A DNA stretch of 64,000 nucleotides from Thalassobacterium maritimum (lineage in GTDB: Bacteria > Verrucomicrobiota > Verrucomicrobiia > Opitutales > Coraliomargaritaceae): positions 50,932 through 114,931 of the forward strand of contig NZ_JARXHW010000009.1 of the NCBI RefSeq assembly GCF_031127805.1, written 5' to 3'. A model generated the notes under the pieces. The model was not told the DNA's origin. It worked only from the letters and a program-made list of their open reading frames with translations, and did no database searches. This document shows positions 40,962-55,800 of the stretch, one piece after another. Every line of letters starts with the position of its first letter. Position 1 is the stretch's first letter. The position numbers and the translations under genes are program-made.

Positions 40962-41858
40962 ATGGAAGTGAATCAACCTAAACGAATGTTTAGCCTGCGA
41001 TGGCTAGTAGCGGTCTCTATTTTCTTTCTCGCGCTACTCAGTGTGGCGATTTGGTTTATGTGGCCACGTGATACAGTTGAAGTAGATCCATACGTTCGAG
41101 ATTATGGAACTTTGGAGCAATTGACACGGTTCTCGAACTTTCGCTTGGCCTATTTGCGAGCGAATGGGGGGGAGGCTTCGTTGGACAGTTTACAGAGTGT
41201 GAGGGTGACAGGTGTTTTTGAGAGTGGAGGGCAGAGTTTGCCTTTTTTTTCGCTTAAGCGTCGCCCGAGTCAGAGCATCACTACGATCACATTTCCTAAT
41301 TACGAGCTCACTTATGTTGTGAATGGCGATCTTATTTGGCAGCGCTTACTCGTTCCTGGGGCGGCTCCGCTCTATGAAGTGAAGACGGGGGATGAAGCAG
41401 CAGCGCTCGCTCGCATGGGTGATTTTTTCGATCCGATTATGCGAGTTTTACTTTTTGATGAAGGCACTATAGAACGCCTGTCTCCGAGTAGTTGGATGGG
41501 GACTCCTGCTGTGAAGGTTGAATTCATTACAAAGGATGGAGATATGCGTGCCTACGCGTATGTGGAAATTGAGAACATGCGGCCACTGGTCAGAGTGGAA
41601 GAACTTGCAGGTGGGCAAGAGCGGAAAGTTCTCTATAGTGATTACCGGTCCGTGAGTGGAATGCAGGAGCCTTTCTTAGTGGAGACATACCTGAATGATG
41701 TGCTTGAGAGTCGAGTGATCTTAGAAAAGAGTGGCGTCAATGTTGGAGCGGTTGCCTCTTTGTTTCAGCCGCCTCAGGACTTGGTGCCCCTGCAAATCGA
41801 GGAAATGTCACCTGCGTCGGTGAACTCAGCAGCCGAGGCGCCAGCGCCGTCAGAATGA
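40962..41858 (+). CDS. Membrane-anchored LolA-like protein, paralogue 2
   Basis: The 298-residue protein has an N-terminal membrane helix (~12-34, WLVAVSIFFLALLSVAIWFMW). It then has DYGTLEQLTRFSNFRLAYL and RANGGEASLDSLQSVRVTG, PFFSLKRRPSQSITTITFPNY, and a YSDYRSVSGMQEPFLVETYLNDVLESRVILEK segment. These align closely with the convergent gene at 41896-42786 and more loosely with the gene upstream. The domain resembles the LolA-type lipid-binding fold. Confidence 0.65.
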   Translation: MEVNQPKRMFSLRWLVAVSIFFLALLSVAIWFMWPRDTVEVDPYVRDYGTLEQLTRFSNFRLAYLRANGGEASLDSLQSVRVTGVFESGGQSLPFFSLKRRPSQSITTITFPNYELTYVVNGDLIWQRLLVPGAAPLYEVKTGDEAAALARMGDFFDPIMRVLLFDEGTIERLSPSSWMGTPAVKVEFITKDGDMRAYAYVEIENMRPLVRVEELAGGQERKVLYSDYRSVSGMQEPFLVETYLNDVLESRVILEKSGVNVGAVASLFQPPQDLVPLQIEEMSPASVNSAAEAPAPSE

Positions 41859-41895
41859 TTTTTCTAAATTTAAGAGTCTCATCTCTTACTATCCC

Positions 41896-42786
41896 TTAGT
41901 GCGTCTGTTGTAGCAGTTTGTAGTTAACATTGATTTCAGCTTCTTGTGTCGAGTCTGCAAGTTGCTCTGGATAATCGAATAGCGATAGAATTGCACCTAT
42001 ATTAGCTTCGCACTTTTCGATGATAATTTGATTTTGCAATACTTCGTCTATGTAGGTCTCGACCTTAAAGGGTTCCTGCATGCCGGCTACGTCGCGATAG
42101 TCGTTATATAGAGTCTTGCGTATGCGCCCGTCTGGCAGTTGCTCGATTCGAGCCAGTTGATGCATGGTGCGGATATCGAAATAGGACGTCGCTTGCCGGT
42201 TAAATTTATCGGGGGCAAAGTCCACCTTCAATGTCTCGGTGCCTTGCCATTGGCTTGAAGATAAGTGCTCAATCTTGCCTTGATTGAGGAGTAATACACT
42301 CATGGTCGAATCGAAGAATTTTCCCATTTGAGCTAGTGATTGACCTTCTGGGCCTGTTTTTAGTTCGTATTTAGGTGCTTCTCCTTCTTTTTTTACTCGT
42401 TGCCAGACTACCGGCCCATTCACACCGAATGTTAAGTCGTATTCACGCATTTTAAATGTGGTTAAGCTCTTGTCCGGCTGCCGCTTAATCGAGAAAAAAG
42501 GCATTTCTTTGCCTTTGTTTATCATCACACCAGCATTGCGAATACTCAATATCGCTCTAATACTGGCTTCGCCTCCATTTGCTTTGAGGTAAGCTGAACG
42601 GAAATTGTTTAGCTGTGTTAACTCCTCCATGGTGCCGTAGGCCTTAGAACTGATCTCAGTATTTTCGAAAGTGGGCGTGCTAGGCCAAGAAAAATAAACG
42701 ACGCCAGCGAGTAAGCTACACAGGAATGCAACGCCTGCGTAGGGCCACCACCATTGATATCGATCATTAATCCACTCTATTAGCAT
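41896..42786 (-). CDS. Membrane-anchored LolA-like protein, paralogue 3
   Basis: The 296-residue protein has an N-terminal membrane helix (~13-33). Then come the family blocks AYGTMEELTQLNNFRSAYL, KANGGEASIRAILSIRNAG, PFFSIKRQPDKSLTTFKMREY, YNDYRDVAGMQEPFKVETYIDEVLQNQIIIEK and EANIGAILSLFDYPEQL. It is the closest relative of the convergent gene ending at 41858, so an inverted duplication is likely. Lipid/lipoprotein handling is inferred from the fold only. Confidence 0.65.
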   Translation of the reverse strand: MLIEWINDRYQWWWPYAGVAFLCSLLAGVVYFSWPSTPTFENTEISSKAYGTMEELTQLNNFRSAYLKANGGEASIRAILSIRNAGVMINKGKEMPFFSIKRQPDKSLTTFKMREYDLTFGVNGPVVWQRVKKEGEAPKYELKTGPEGQSLAQMGKFFDSTMSVLLLNQGKIEHLSSSQWQGTETLKVDFAPDKFNRQATSYFDIRTMHQLARIEQLPDGRIRKTLYNDYRDVAGMQEPFKVETYIDEVLQNQIIIEKCEANIGAILSLFDYPEQLADSTQEAEINVNYKLLQQTH

Positions 42787-43041
42787 GTTCCCAGCAATGC
42801 GAATCCACCGCTTTTTAACAAGTTAAAGATGAAAAAAAGCGTTATGTGTTCTATTTTTGCGCCATTGCGACCTTGTGTGGTAGGATGCCTAAGGGCCGTA
42901 TTAGATCTGATCTAAAGTAGTCATGCGCTACTATCTTAGCTGACGAGTATTTGAGACTGCGTGGATATCAGTAGTGTTTTGAATAGCATCGCCACCGAGG
43001 AGCGCTTGCACTTCTTATGAGTGTATGTGTTATCTCTCGCA

Positions 43042-43545
43042 ATGAATGGACCTATATATCGATTCTTGTTTTTGGCCCTATTGGGCCTAGAGGCGATTAC
43101 TCTGGCTCCTCTAGCCTTCGGTGAACAATCGTCTGCGTTGCCAGCACTTGCTGCGATTGAGCCGCCAGCTGCGGAATTGGCGGAGCATATGACTCAACTG
43201 CAAGTCTATACCCACAAACTATCGCTCTCACTGGCGGCTAATAATCGCCCCTTGGCTCGATTCTATTTGCATGAGTCGGTGGCCAAGCTCAAGCAGATGC
43301 AGGAAATCTTTCCAGAATATGAGGGCCAGCCGATTGCACTCTTGATTGATCGCTTGGCGCTCGAGTCTTATCAGCCACTGGATACCTTACTACGGCAGGC
43401 GGACACAGCTAGCAGCAGCCAGGGGTTTGATCATGCGCTTGAAGTTATAGTGAAAGCCTGTAATGCCTGCCATCTCTCCTGCGAGGCTCCGATTCGAATT
43501 CAACGTAATCACAGCAACCCGTTTATGCAGGATTTTAATCCATAA
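43042..43545 (+). CDS. Periplasmic c-type cytochrome-like protein
   Basis: The ~167-residue product (MNGPIYRFLFLALLGLEAITL…) has a signal peptide and a four-helix-like body (HMTQLQVYTHKLSLSLAANNRPLARFYLHESV…). A single C-terminal heme motif, CNACH, follows in VKACNACHLSCEAPIRIQ, as in cytochrome c'-like proteins with a C-terminal CxxCH. A GTG seven codons upstream is an alternative start. It is followed after 21 bp by the protease-like gene. Electron transfer or gas binding is possible; the partner is unknown. Confidence 0.65.
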   Translation: MNGPIYRFLFLALLGLEAITLAPLAFGEQSSALPALAAIEPPAAELAEHMTQLQVYTHKLSLSLAANNRPLARFYLHESVAKLKQMQEIFPEYEGQPIALLIDRLALESYQPLDTLLRQADTASSSQGFDHALEVIVKACNACHLSCEAPIRIQRNHSNPFMQDFNP

Positions 43546-43566
43546 GTGGCGGTGGCCTTTTTTATC

Positions 43567-44607
43567 ATGCGAAAGCTGCAATTTATAATTCTACTGTTTT
43601 GTTTGTGGGGCCGTGTGTGCTGTGCCGCTGAGGCTGTGGTGCCGGTCATTCCCACTATGGTTACTGTGTGCGCGCGCACTGGGGCGGATGTAGCAGAGGA
43701 CTCGACTGTGCTACGTCGAAGCTTGGGCTTTATCGTAGAGCAAGAGGGCTTTTTGCTGACCACGTATGAGAGTTTAACCGTTCCGGAAACTGGCACACTT
43801 TTGCCTCGAATCGAGGTGCAGTTGAGCTCCGGCGCGGCGCAACAAGCCTACCGCGCACGAGTGATCGGGGTGGAGCCGACCCTAAATTTCGCAGTTTTGA
43901 AGATTGAGAGCGATGCCAGTTTTGAGGTGTCGACGATTTTGGGGGATCGCGAGTTACTTCCTGGCGAGCCGATCTTCGCACTCACTCAAGCGGATCGACC
44001 CGAGCTGCATTTAGTAAGTGGGCGTTTGCAGTCTTTAAATAGTAAAGAGTGCTATCAACAAGACCTGACTGCCACCATGTTAGCGGCTGAGATTGAGATC
44101 CCGTCTTCAGGCATCGGTGGCCCCGTCTTTGATGGCACTGGCGCGGTGATCGGAATGTATACTGGTTATCATCCGCCCGAGGATGAAGATGAACACCTGG
44201 ATGAGGAGGCGGAACTGACTCACATCTTACCTATCTTTCTGGCATTCAATATTTACGATAGCATCAAGCAACGCCAAAGCCTGGCCTCTCCTTGGACCGG
44301 ATTCTCCGTGCGTCCCCTAAATGCCATGGAGCAGCAGCAGTTCCCTATTGCTCAGGGCAAGTTTACTGGTGGTATTGCGCTGGAATATATTTGGGAGAAT
44401 AGTCCCGCCCAAGCGATGGGCTTAAAGGTCGACGACATCTTACTCCGTTTCGCCTATTATCCGATTCATTCTCCTGCTGATTTCCAAAAGTGGCTCTACC
44501 TGTATGGGGTCGGGCGCACGGTAAAGCTTTATATACTTCGTGAGGGAGAGATTTTGCTGCAGGAATATACCATCGAGGAACGGCCTGCTTGGGCGATCCC
44601 GCAGTAG
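43567..44607 (+). CDS. Trypsin-like/PDZ protein with degenerate catalytic triad
   Basis: The ~346-residue exported protein (signal MRKLQFIILLFCLWGRVCCA) has the layout of DegP/HtrA proteins: a trypsin-like domain then a PDZ domain (GIALEYIWENSPAQAMGLKVDDILLRF). The triad positions look lost. The usual T-x-x-H-V site reads LLTTYESLTV, the usual x-D-x-A-V-L-K-I reads LNFAVLKIE, and the GNSGGP serine loop reads SSGIGGPVF. So His, Asp and Ser seem replaced by Tyr or Glu, Asn and Ile. It is probably a pseudoprotease acting as a periplasmic chaperone or scaffold. A GTG seven codons upstream is an alternative start. Confidence 0.7.
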   Translation: MRKLQFIILLFCLWGRVCCAAEAVVPVIPTMVTVCARTGADVAEDSTVLRRSLGFIVEQEGFLLTTYESLTVPETGTLLPRIEVQLSSGAAQQAYRARVIGVEPTLNFAVLKIESDASFEVSTILGDRELLPGEPIFALTQADRPELHLVSGRLQSLNSKECYQQDLTATMLAAEIEIPSSGIGGPVFDGTGAVIGMYTGYHPPEDEDEHLDEEAELTHILPIFLAFNIYDSIKQRQSLASPWTGFSVRPLNAMEQQQFPIAQGKFTGGIALEYIWENSPAQAMGLKVDDILLRFAYYPIHSPADFQKWLYLYGVGRTVKLYILREGEILLQEYTIEERPAWAIPQ

Positions 44608-44624
44608 TTTTGGCGCGGCAGGCA

Positions 44625-44657
44625 CAAAAAAACGCGCTCTCGTTATGAGAGCGCGTT
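44625..44657 (-). terminator. Terminator of cspA
   Basis: Two 11-nt arms (44647-44657 and 44631-44641) around a 5-nt loop are followed on the minus strand by seven T. It lies 26 nt after the cspA stop. Confidence 0.92.
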
Positions 44658-44682
44658 AGGCATTAAAATGCGTGGGGTGCGG

Positions 44683-44886
44683 TTATGCAGGTGTGACTTC
44701 TGTCGCACATGGTCCCTTTGGACCGCTGCCGATTTCGAAAGATACTTGTTGACCGTCTTCGAGGGAGGCATAGCCGTCCATTTTGATTTCAGAGTGGTGG
44801 ACAAAGAGATCTTTGCCGCCATCTTCTGGTGTGATGAATCCGTAGCCTTTTTCAGCGTCGAACCATTTTACGTTTCCTGTGCTCAT
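44683..44886 (-). CDS. cspA: Cold shock protein, CspA family
   Basis: The 67-residue protein has the RNA-binding motifs RNP1 (KGYGFIT) and RNP2 (DLFVHHSEI) in the order NVKWFDAEKGYGFITPEDGGKDLFVHHSEI. The rest of the cold-shock beta-barrel follows. It binds single-stranded nucleic acid and melts mRNA structure. The ~350-bp region upstream could hold a long regulatory 5' leader, as is usual for such genes. Confidence 0.95.
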   Translation of the reverse strand: MSTGNVKWFDAEKGYGFITPEDGGKDLFVHHSEIKMDGYASLEDGQQVSFEIGSGPKGPCATEVTPA

Positions 44887-45236
44887 ATACTTGTGTTTCT
44901 TATTTTAATCACAGATTCTCGCCGTTTGCGAGCATCTGCGCGGCAGTTTGTATCGGATGGATTGAGCTTTGTCGCTAATAATCGTAGCCTTGTTTTTATT
45001 TGATGAATGACGACGTCAAATTAGCTGGTTTTGAAATGAAATCACCCGTTTGAAGCGCTTGTGGCTTACTCATTCGGGGCGTTTCATTTCTCGGGGCGAC
45101 TAGCTGTTTAGCTCTTTAACTGCGTGGTCTGGTGACGATCTGATTAAATCTTTTGCTAAAACAAGCTTGTTGTCGCAATGGTTCGCTGTCCTCTTGACCT
45201 GCAATCAAATATATAGATATAACTTATCTTATTATT
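44887..45236. promoter_or_regulatory. Divergent control region of cspA and the gene at 45237
   Basis: A 350-bp gap without a gene. For the plus-strand gene, TTGACC (45194-45199) and TATAAC (45218-45223) with an 18-bp spacer form a good promoter ending just before the GTG start, so the leader is very short. The part nearer cspA is A/T-rich and could encode its 5' UTR; no clear cold-shock box was recognised. Confidence 0.5.
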
Positions 45237-46106
45237 GTGAAAAAAAGAAATAAAGCGCAACGTGTGGCCCTGTTGGGGACATTGGGGGTCTTGCTATTCC
45301 TCGTGGGGAGCTGCGTCCTTGTATTATTCTGGGCTGCCAAATCGGAAGATTCCGAAATCGCGGAATCGATTCGCAAGACGATCGGTATTCCGGAGCCGGA
45401 ATCTGCGCAGCCTGCGTCCGTCGTGCCAGCGCAGCAACCCGTAATTGCGGACCCTCAACAGAATGAGCCGGCTATTGTGGCCGAAGCAGCTGCGCTGCCT
45501 GAAATTACTTTTAAGGAGATTGCCGCGCAGCGGCATTTGTGGCCGAAAGAACTGACTCTGAAACTGGCGGTGCGTGTGCCGATTCGTTACAATGGAAAAG
45601 ATTATGGTTTTATGGAGTTTTCCAAGGGGCTGCCGATCTTAGTCGATAGTTTATCGGCTGGGGGCGAGATTTTTTGCCGTATCGATGGCAACTATCTCAG
45701 TCTCTCTGTCTATGAGACCGACTTTTATGGTTGGTTTAAGCAGAAGTATGGCGATCGTTACGATGTGCAGCCAGTCGTGGTCGACATGGGGACTAAGGCC
45801 ACTTCGCGCTATCGACTCGGGACTGAAAAGGGAGAGGCTGCATTTTGGGCGGAAATGCGCATTTGGTGTCATCAAAACTATGAGGCAGTCACTCTAATCG
45901 TTGCAGAGGACGGCTTAGTCTTTATGTGGCTGCCCAAAGAAGATGCGCCGATCGATTTTGCGCTCGAAGCGCGGGAGGTCGCCCGGCAGTTTTTACTCAA
46001 GCGCGCAAAATATGGAGGCCGCGAAAACTATGCCGCCTGTGAAATTCGTAACCCTGTTACGAATGAGTTGCTAGGAGAATCCTCTATTTTCATACCACGC
46101 CTATAG
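45237..46106 (+). CDS. Hypothetical membrane-anchored protein (289 aa)
   Basis: I do not recognise this protein. It starts with GTG (MKKRNKAQRVALLG) and has one N-terminal membrane helix (~10-33). A Pro/Gln/Ala-rich linker (~50-95) leads to a globular periplasmic domain (LTLKLAVRVPIRYNGKDYGFMEFSKGLPILVDSL…). That domain ends RENYAACEIRNPVTNELLGESSIFIPRL. There is no catalytic motif. Confidence 0.65.
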   Translation: MKKRNKAQRVALLGTLGVLLFLVGSCVLVLFWAAKSEDSEIAESIRKTIGIPEPESAQPASVVPAQQPVIADPQQNEPAIVAEAAALPEITFKEIAAQRHLWPKELTLKLAVRVPIRYNGKDYGFMEFSKGLPILVDSLSAGGEIFCRIDGNYLSLSVYETDFYGWFKQKYGDRYDVQPVVVDMGTKATSRYRLGTEKGEAAFWAEMRIWCHQNYEAVTLIVAEDGLVFMWLPKEDAPIDFALEAREVARQFLLKRAKYGGRENYAACEIRNPVTNELLGESSIFIPRL

Positions 46107-46223
46107 CGGGTCGCGCTTCGCATAGACACGAGGGGTGCGACTTGTTGCGTTTCGACGGCTGTTGGGAATGCGGCCTGCATTTTTTAATCGCGGTTTTGTT
46201 GTGAGGTCCACTAGTTTGCCAAG

Positions 46224-47231
46224 ATGGAATTTACGATTCAATCGCCCATCGATATGCACTTGCACCTGCGTGAAGGTGCCATGCTGGAGCGCGTCACCCC
46301 GCTGACAGCGGAGCACTTTTCGGCGGCCATTATCATGCCCAACTTGGTGCCGCCAGTTGATAATCTGGAACGCCTGCTTCAGTATCGGAAAGAGATCGAA
46401 GCCGCTCGGGGCGATCATGCTGGGGAGGTCTTTGATCCGCTAATGATGCTTTTCTTTCGTCAATATTCCGAAGCCGAGCTGATTGCAGCGCGCGAGCACA
46501 TCTTTGGCATCAAGCTCTACCCAGCGGGCGCCACCACAAATAGTGAAGCGGGCGTGAAGGCGCTGGATGAGGTGGAGGAGACCTTCGCCTTGATGGAGAA
46601 AATGGGCATTCCATTGATGATTCATGGGGAAACACATGGCTTCGTGATGGATCGGGAAAAAGAGTTCCTTCCCGTCTACGAGAACTTGGCTGAGAAGTTT
46701 CCAAAGTTGAAAATCACGATGGAGCATATCACCACCCGTGACGCAGTCGGACTGTTAGACCGCTATGAAAATCTGTACGCAACGGTCACACTGCATCACC
46801 TTGTTATCACGCTCAACGATGTGGCCGGCGGCTTACTGAATCCGCACCTCTTTTGTAAGCCCATCGCTAAGCGCCCCGAAGATCGCGAGGCATTGCTACA
46901 AGCCGCACTCGCCGCTCATCCTAAGTTGATGTTTGGTAGCGATTCCGCCCCGCATCCGATCTCCAAGAAAGAGTGCTGTGGTTGTGCCGCGGGGCTCTTT
47001 ACGGCCCCGGTTTGTTTGCCGATTCTGGTCGAACTCTTCGAAAAGCACAATGCCCTCGATAATCTGCAAGCCTTCGTCAGCGGCAACGCTCAACGCATCC
47101 ACGGATTCACCGCAGCTAGCAAGACTGTGAAACTGGAAAAGCTCGGCATGCAAGTGCCTGAGCGGTATGGCGACGTCGTGCCTTATCGTGCGGGGGAGAC
47201 ACTGCCATGGGCGGTTACAGATATTTCCTGA
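46224..47231 (+). CDS. pyrC: Dihydroorotase
   Basis: The 335-residue amidohydrolase opens SPIDMHLHLREGAML, where HxH is the first metal ligand pair. It has IIMPNLVPPV, FGIKLYPAGATTNS with the carboxylated-Lys position, MIHGETH, LKITMEHITTRDAV and FGSDSAPHPISKKECCGCAAG. These match the PyrC (class II, homodimeric) dihydroorotase, which closes carbamoyl-aspartate to dihydroorotate in pyrimidine synthesis. Confidence 0.94.
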   Translation: MEFTIQSPIDMHLHLREGAMLERVTPLTAEHFSAAIIMPNLVPPVDNLERLLQYRKEIEAARGDHAGEVFDPLMMLFFRQYSEAELIAAREHIFGIKLYPAGATTNSEAGVKALDEVEETFALMEKMGIPLMIHGETHGFVMDREKEFLPVYENLAEKFPKLKITMEHITTRDAVGLLDRYENLYATVTLHHLVITLNDVAGGLLNPHLFCKPIAKRPEDREALLQAALAAHPKLMFGSDSAPHPISKKECCGCAAGLFTAPVCLPILVELFEKHNALDNLQAFVSGNAQRIHGFTAASKTVKLEKLGMQVPERYGDVVPYRAGETLPWAVTDIS

Positions 47232-47246
47232 GAGAGCTCATTGCGT

Positions 47247-47501
47247 ATGGAAGAAAAGAACGTTTACATTCAAGCCCTCGAGGCCGAGCAAGCGGGCGAT
47301 TGGGCGAAAGCGCATGCATTGGTGCAGGATATGGTGACCGCGGAAGCGGCGTGGGTGCATGCTTATTTGCACCGTGTCGAGGGCGACGAAGCGAATGCGG
47401 CTTATTGGTATAATCGGGCGGTGCAGCCTGTTTGCACGACGAGTCTCAATGCCGAATGGCGAGCGCTATATGATGAATTGTTTGCAATCGGGCGTAAATA
47501 G
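47247..47501 (+). CDS. Small conserved TPR-like protein (84 aa)
   Basis: The 84-residue product MEEKNVYIQALEAEQAGDWAKAHALVQDM… consists of two or three amphipathic helices. The text WVHAYLHRVEGDEANAAYWYNRA resembles a tetratricopeptide-type helical pair, and similar short proteins occur in many bacteria. It starts 16 bp after pyrC and is probably co-transcribed. Function unknown. Confidence 0.65.
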   Translation: MEEKNVYIQALEAEQAGDWAKAHALVQDMVTAEAAWVHAYLHRVEGDEANAAYWYNRAVQPVCTTSLNAEWRALYDELFAIGRK

Positions 47502-47620
47502 TACACTGCGTGTTCTCGTGAAATCTTCACTCTTCGACCTGATGTTCATGTGCTCTTGAGCTCTGAAGCGCTCACTTGTTTTTATTGTCATCTAGGATGA
47601 TCTGCTAATTCTTCTGTTAT

Positions 47621-48508
47621 ATGAACGCATTCCAGTCTAATTCACGTAAAGTTCGAATCGCCCTGATCCAAGGACGGGAGCAAGGGAGTGCGCAAGCCGA
47701 TCTGGACTACACGATTGATCGCATTCGCGAGGCCGCGAATGCGGGTGCGCAGATAATTTGCACACAAGAGTTGTTTAATACTCCTTATTTTTGCCGCACT
47801 CAAGATCCTGACTTGTTCGACTTAGCGGAACCCATTCCCGGGGCGACGACACAGGCGCTCGAAGTTGTGGCGGCCGAGCTGGGGGTCGTCATTGTCGCAT
47901 CGCTCTTTGAGCGTCGCGCGGCGGGCGTGTATCATAATACGGCCGCGGTGATCGATGCCGATGGTCGCTATCTTGGTAAATACCGTAAGATGCACATTCC
48001 TCAAGATCCCGGTTTTGAGGAGAAATTTTATTTCACGCCGGGCGACCTCGGCTATAAGGTCTGGGATACTAAGTTTGGTAAAATCTCCGTATTGATCTGC
48101 TGGGATCAATGGTATCCTGAAGCGGCGCGGATGGCAGCACTTGCCGGGGCGGAAATTATCTTTTATCCGACCGCAATTGGTTGGTTGCCTGAGGAGAAAG
48201 CTGAGCTTGGAGTCGCTCAGCATACTGCCTGGGAAATGGTGCAGCGAGGCCATGCAGTGGCGAATGGTTGCTATGTTGCTGCGGTTAATCGCACTGGAGT
48301 TGAGGGAGATACCGAGTTCTGGGGCCAAAGTTTTGTCGCCGATTTCTATGGGCAAATTGTCGAACGTGCGCCGGTTGAGAACGAGTATATTTTGATGGCC
48401 GATTGTGATTTAAAAGCACTGGAGGATATGCGTCGTATCTGGCCCTTCTTCCGCGATCGTCGTATCGATAGTTATGCCAACGTTACGAAGCGAATGATCG
48501 ACGAGTAG
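47621..48508 (+). CDS. aguB: N-carbamoylputrescine amidase
   Basis: The 295-residue nitrilase-superfamily enzyme has the catalytic triad in IICTQELFNTPYFC (Glu), GKYRKMHIPQDPGF (Lys) and VLICWDQWYPEAARM (Cys). The long EKFYFTPGDLGYKVW text and DRRIDSYANVTKR end are characteristic of AguB. It hydrolyses N-carbamoylputrescine to putrescine, the step after agmatine deiminase, whose gene follows. Confidence 0.93.
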   Translation: MNAFQSNSRKVRIALIQGREQGSAQADLDYTIDRIREAANAGAQIICTQELFNTPYFCRTQDPDLFDLAEPIPGATTQALEVVAAELGVVIVASLFERRAAGVYHNTAAVIDADGRYLGKYRKMHIPQDPGFEEKFYFTPGDLGYKVWDTKFGKISVLICWDQWYPEAARMAALAGAEIIFYPTAIGWLPEEKAELGVAQHTAWEMVQRGHAVANGCYVAAVNRTGVEGDTEFWGQSFVADFYGQIVERAPVENEYILMADCDLKALEDMRRIWPFFRDRRIDSYANVTKRMIDE

Positions 48509-48569
48509 CACCTAGCGCAAAGAAGAGATCGTTGAACGTTCAATGTTTGCGATTCATTTATTTTTTTTA

Positions 48570-49613
48570 ATGTCTACATTCGAAACACCTAAAGAACTGG
48601 CTTACCGTTTCCCTGCCGAATGGGAGCCACAATCTGCTATTTGGTTTGCCTGGCCTGTGCGCCGTTCTCTTTGGCCTGATTGTTTCGATCGGGTTCGTGA
48701 GCAACTGGCTGCTCTTTACATGTTGGCCGCGCGCTATCAAGCTGTACGTGTGCTATGCGCCGCTGCCGAACAGCCCTACCTGCTCGAATTGATGTCGGCT
48801 CACGGCGACACCGCCAAGGTGGAGCTTTATGATTACCAGAGCGATGACGTGTGGATACGCGATTTTGGACCTCTCTTTCTCATTCATGATCAGCGGCGCG
48901 AGCTCTGCATCGCGGACTGGCGTTACAATGCTTGGGGGAATAAATTTCCCGACCAGCAAAAGGACGATCGTGCTTCCGAATGGATCGCCGATCAGTTGGG
49001 CATTCGTCGCTTTGCCTTCGATCAAGTGCTTGAAGGTGGCGCCGTTGAGAGTAATGGTGCGGGACACATTTTAACGACTGAAGTGGTGGTGCTGAATCCC
49101 ACACGTAATGGTGACACGACTGCGGCTCAGGTCGAACGCGAGCTCACCAGTGGTCTGGGGGCGAATCAAGTGCTCTGGCTGCACGACGGTTTGGTCGGGG
49201 ATGATACCGATGGTCACATTGATAATCTCGCACGTTTTTTTAAAGCCGATGGCATATTGATCGCTCACGTGGCCGAGTCCACCGATGCGAATTATCCCGC
49301 GCTGACTGAAAACCTGCGACGGGCGCAAGATTTTCGCACGCCGGCAGGCGCCCCCTTCACTTGTGTGAAATTGCCGCTGCCGGCACCGATCACTCATGCG
49401 GGCGAGCCACTTGCTGCCAGTTATTTAAATTTTGTCGTTCTGAATGGGGCGGTGCTCGTGCCTACCTACAATCAGCCAGAAAACGATGCCGCCGCGATTC
49501 GGATTATTGGAGATTGTTTCCCCGGGCGTGAGATTGTTGGTGTGGATTGCACGGACATCATTAAAGAGGGCGGCGCACTTCACTGTATGAGTCAGCATCA
49601 GCCTGCGGTTTAA
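48570..49613 (+). CDS. aguA: Agmatine deiminase
   Basis: The ~347-residue enzyme starts MSTFETPKELAYRFPAEWEPQSAIWFAWP. It has the family blocks DDVWIRDFGPLFLI, LEGGAVESNGAGHILTTE, LVGDDTDGHIDNLARF and the catalytic cysteine near the end in KEGGALHCMSQHQP. It converts agmatine to N-carbamoylputrescine. It lies right after aguB, so agmatine-to-putrescine conversion is encoded together. An upstream in-frame ATG at 48543 is less likely. Confidence 0.93.
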   Translation: MSTFETPKELAYRFPAEWEPQSAIWFAWPVRRSLWPDCFDRVREQLAALYMLAARYQAVRVLCAAAEQPYLLELMSAHGDTAKVELYDYQSDDVWIRDFGPLFLIHDQRRELCIADWRYNAWGNKFPDQQKDDRASEWIADQLGIRRFAFDQVLEGGAVESNGAGHILTTEVVVLNPTRNGDTTAAQVERELTSGLGANQVLWLHDGLVGDDTDGHIDNLARFFKADGILIAHVAESTDANYPALTENLRRAQDFRTPAGAPFTCVKLPLPAPITHAGEPLAASYLNFVVLNGAVLVPTYNQPENDAAAIRIIGDCFPGREIVGVDCTDIIKEGGALHCMSQHQPAV

Positions 49614-49683
49614 AATTTCGCTGGAAGCATCAGCCTGGCTCTTTGTTTGGCATGAGTGGACCTTGTCGGCCGGGGGCTTTTGC

Positions 49684-49710
49684 GGAAGGCAGTCCGTAGT
49701 GCTGCCTTCC
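49684..49710 (-). terminator. Hairpin after uvrA
   Basis: Perfect 9-nt arms 49684-49692 and 49702-49710 enclose a 9-nt loop, between the convergent aguA and uvrA stops. There is no U-tract, so terminator function is likely but not certain. Confidence 0.5.
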
Positions 49711-49721
49711 AGCTATGTAAA

Positions 49722-55478
<5,757 letters not shown>

Positions 55479-55554
55479 GGATAGTGGAACTTTGAGCATT
55501 ATTTTGCAGAGGTCGAATCCCAGATGAATTTATTTGAATATTTTTGTCGGGACG

Positions 55555-55800
55555 GGGTGAACGTCCAACGCTGAACGTCCAACGTCCAATTTTGAATCAG
55601 GAGACGGGTGCGCCTATTTTATTCAGAGGTCAGAGGACAGAGGTCGGAGGACAGAGGTTGGAAGCTAATCGCTGCGAATCAGTTCGTTCTGGAAATTACG
55701 GTATGTGCCATTTTTGCGAGGCGGGAAGTGTTATCACTTAACAATATTCAACATTGGACGTTGGACGTTGGATGTTCGACGTTCCCCCCCCCCCGACGTT
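55555..55800. repeat. Inverted GTTGGACG-type tracts and tandem repeat upstream of the spermidine-synthase-like gene
   Basis: Tracts at ~55558-55590 (AACGTCCAACGCTGAACG-type) and ~55748-55785 (complementary orientation, GTTGGACGTTGGATGTTCG) flank ~160 bp. That interval contains a tandem AGAGGTCAGAGGACAGAGG-type repeat (55624-55661). A C-rich run (55785-55807) follows. No gene is seen here. Confidence 0.65.

Noticed and set aside
43567..44607. Active DegP/HtrA protease
   Set aside because: The His, Asp and Ser triad positions all appear substituted in the visible motifs.
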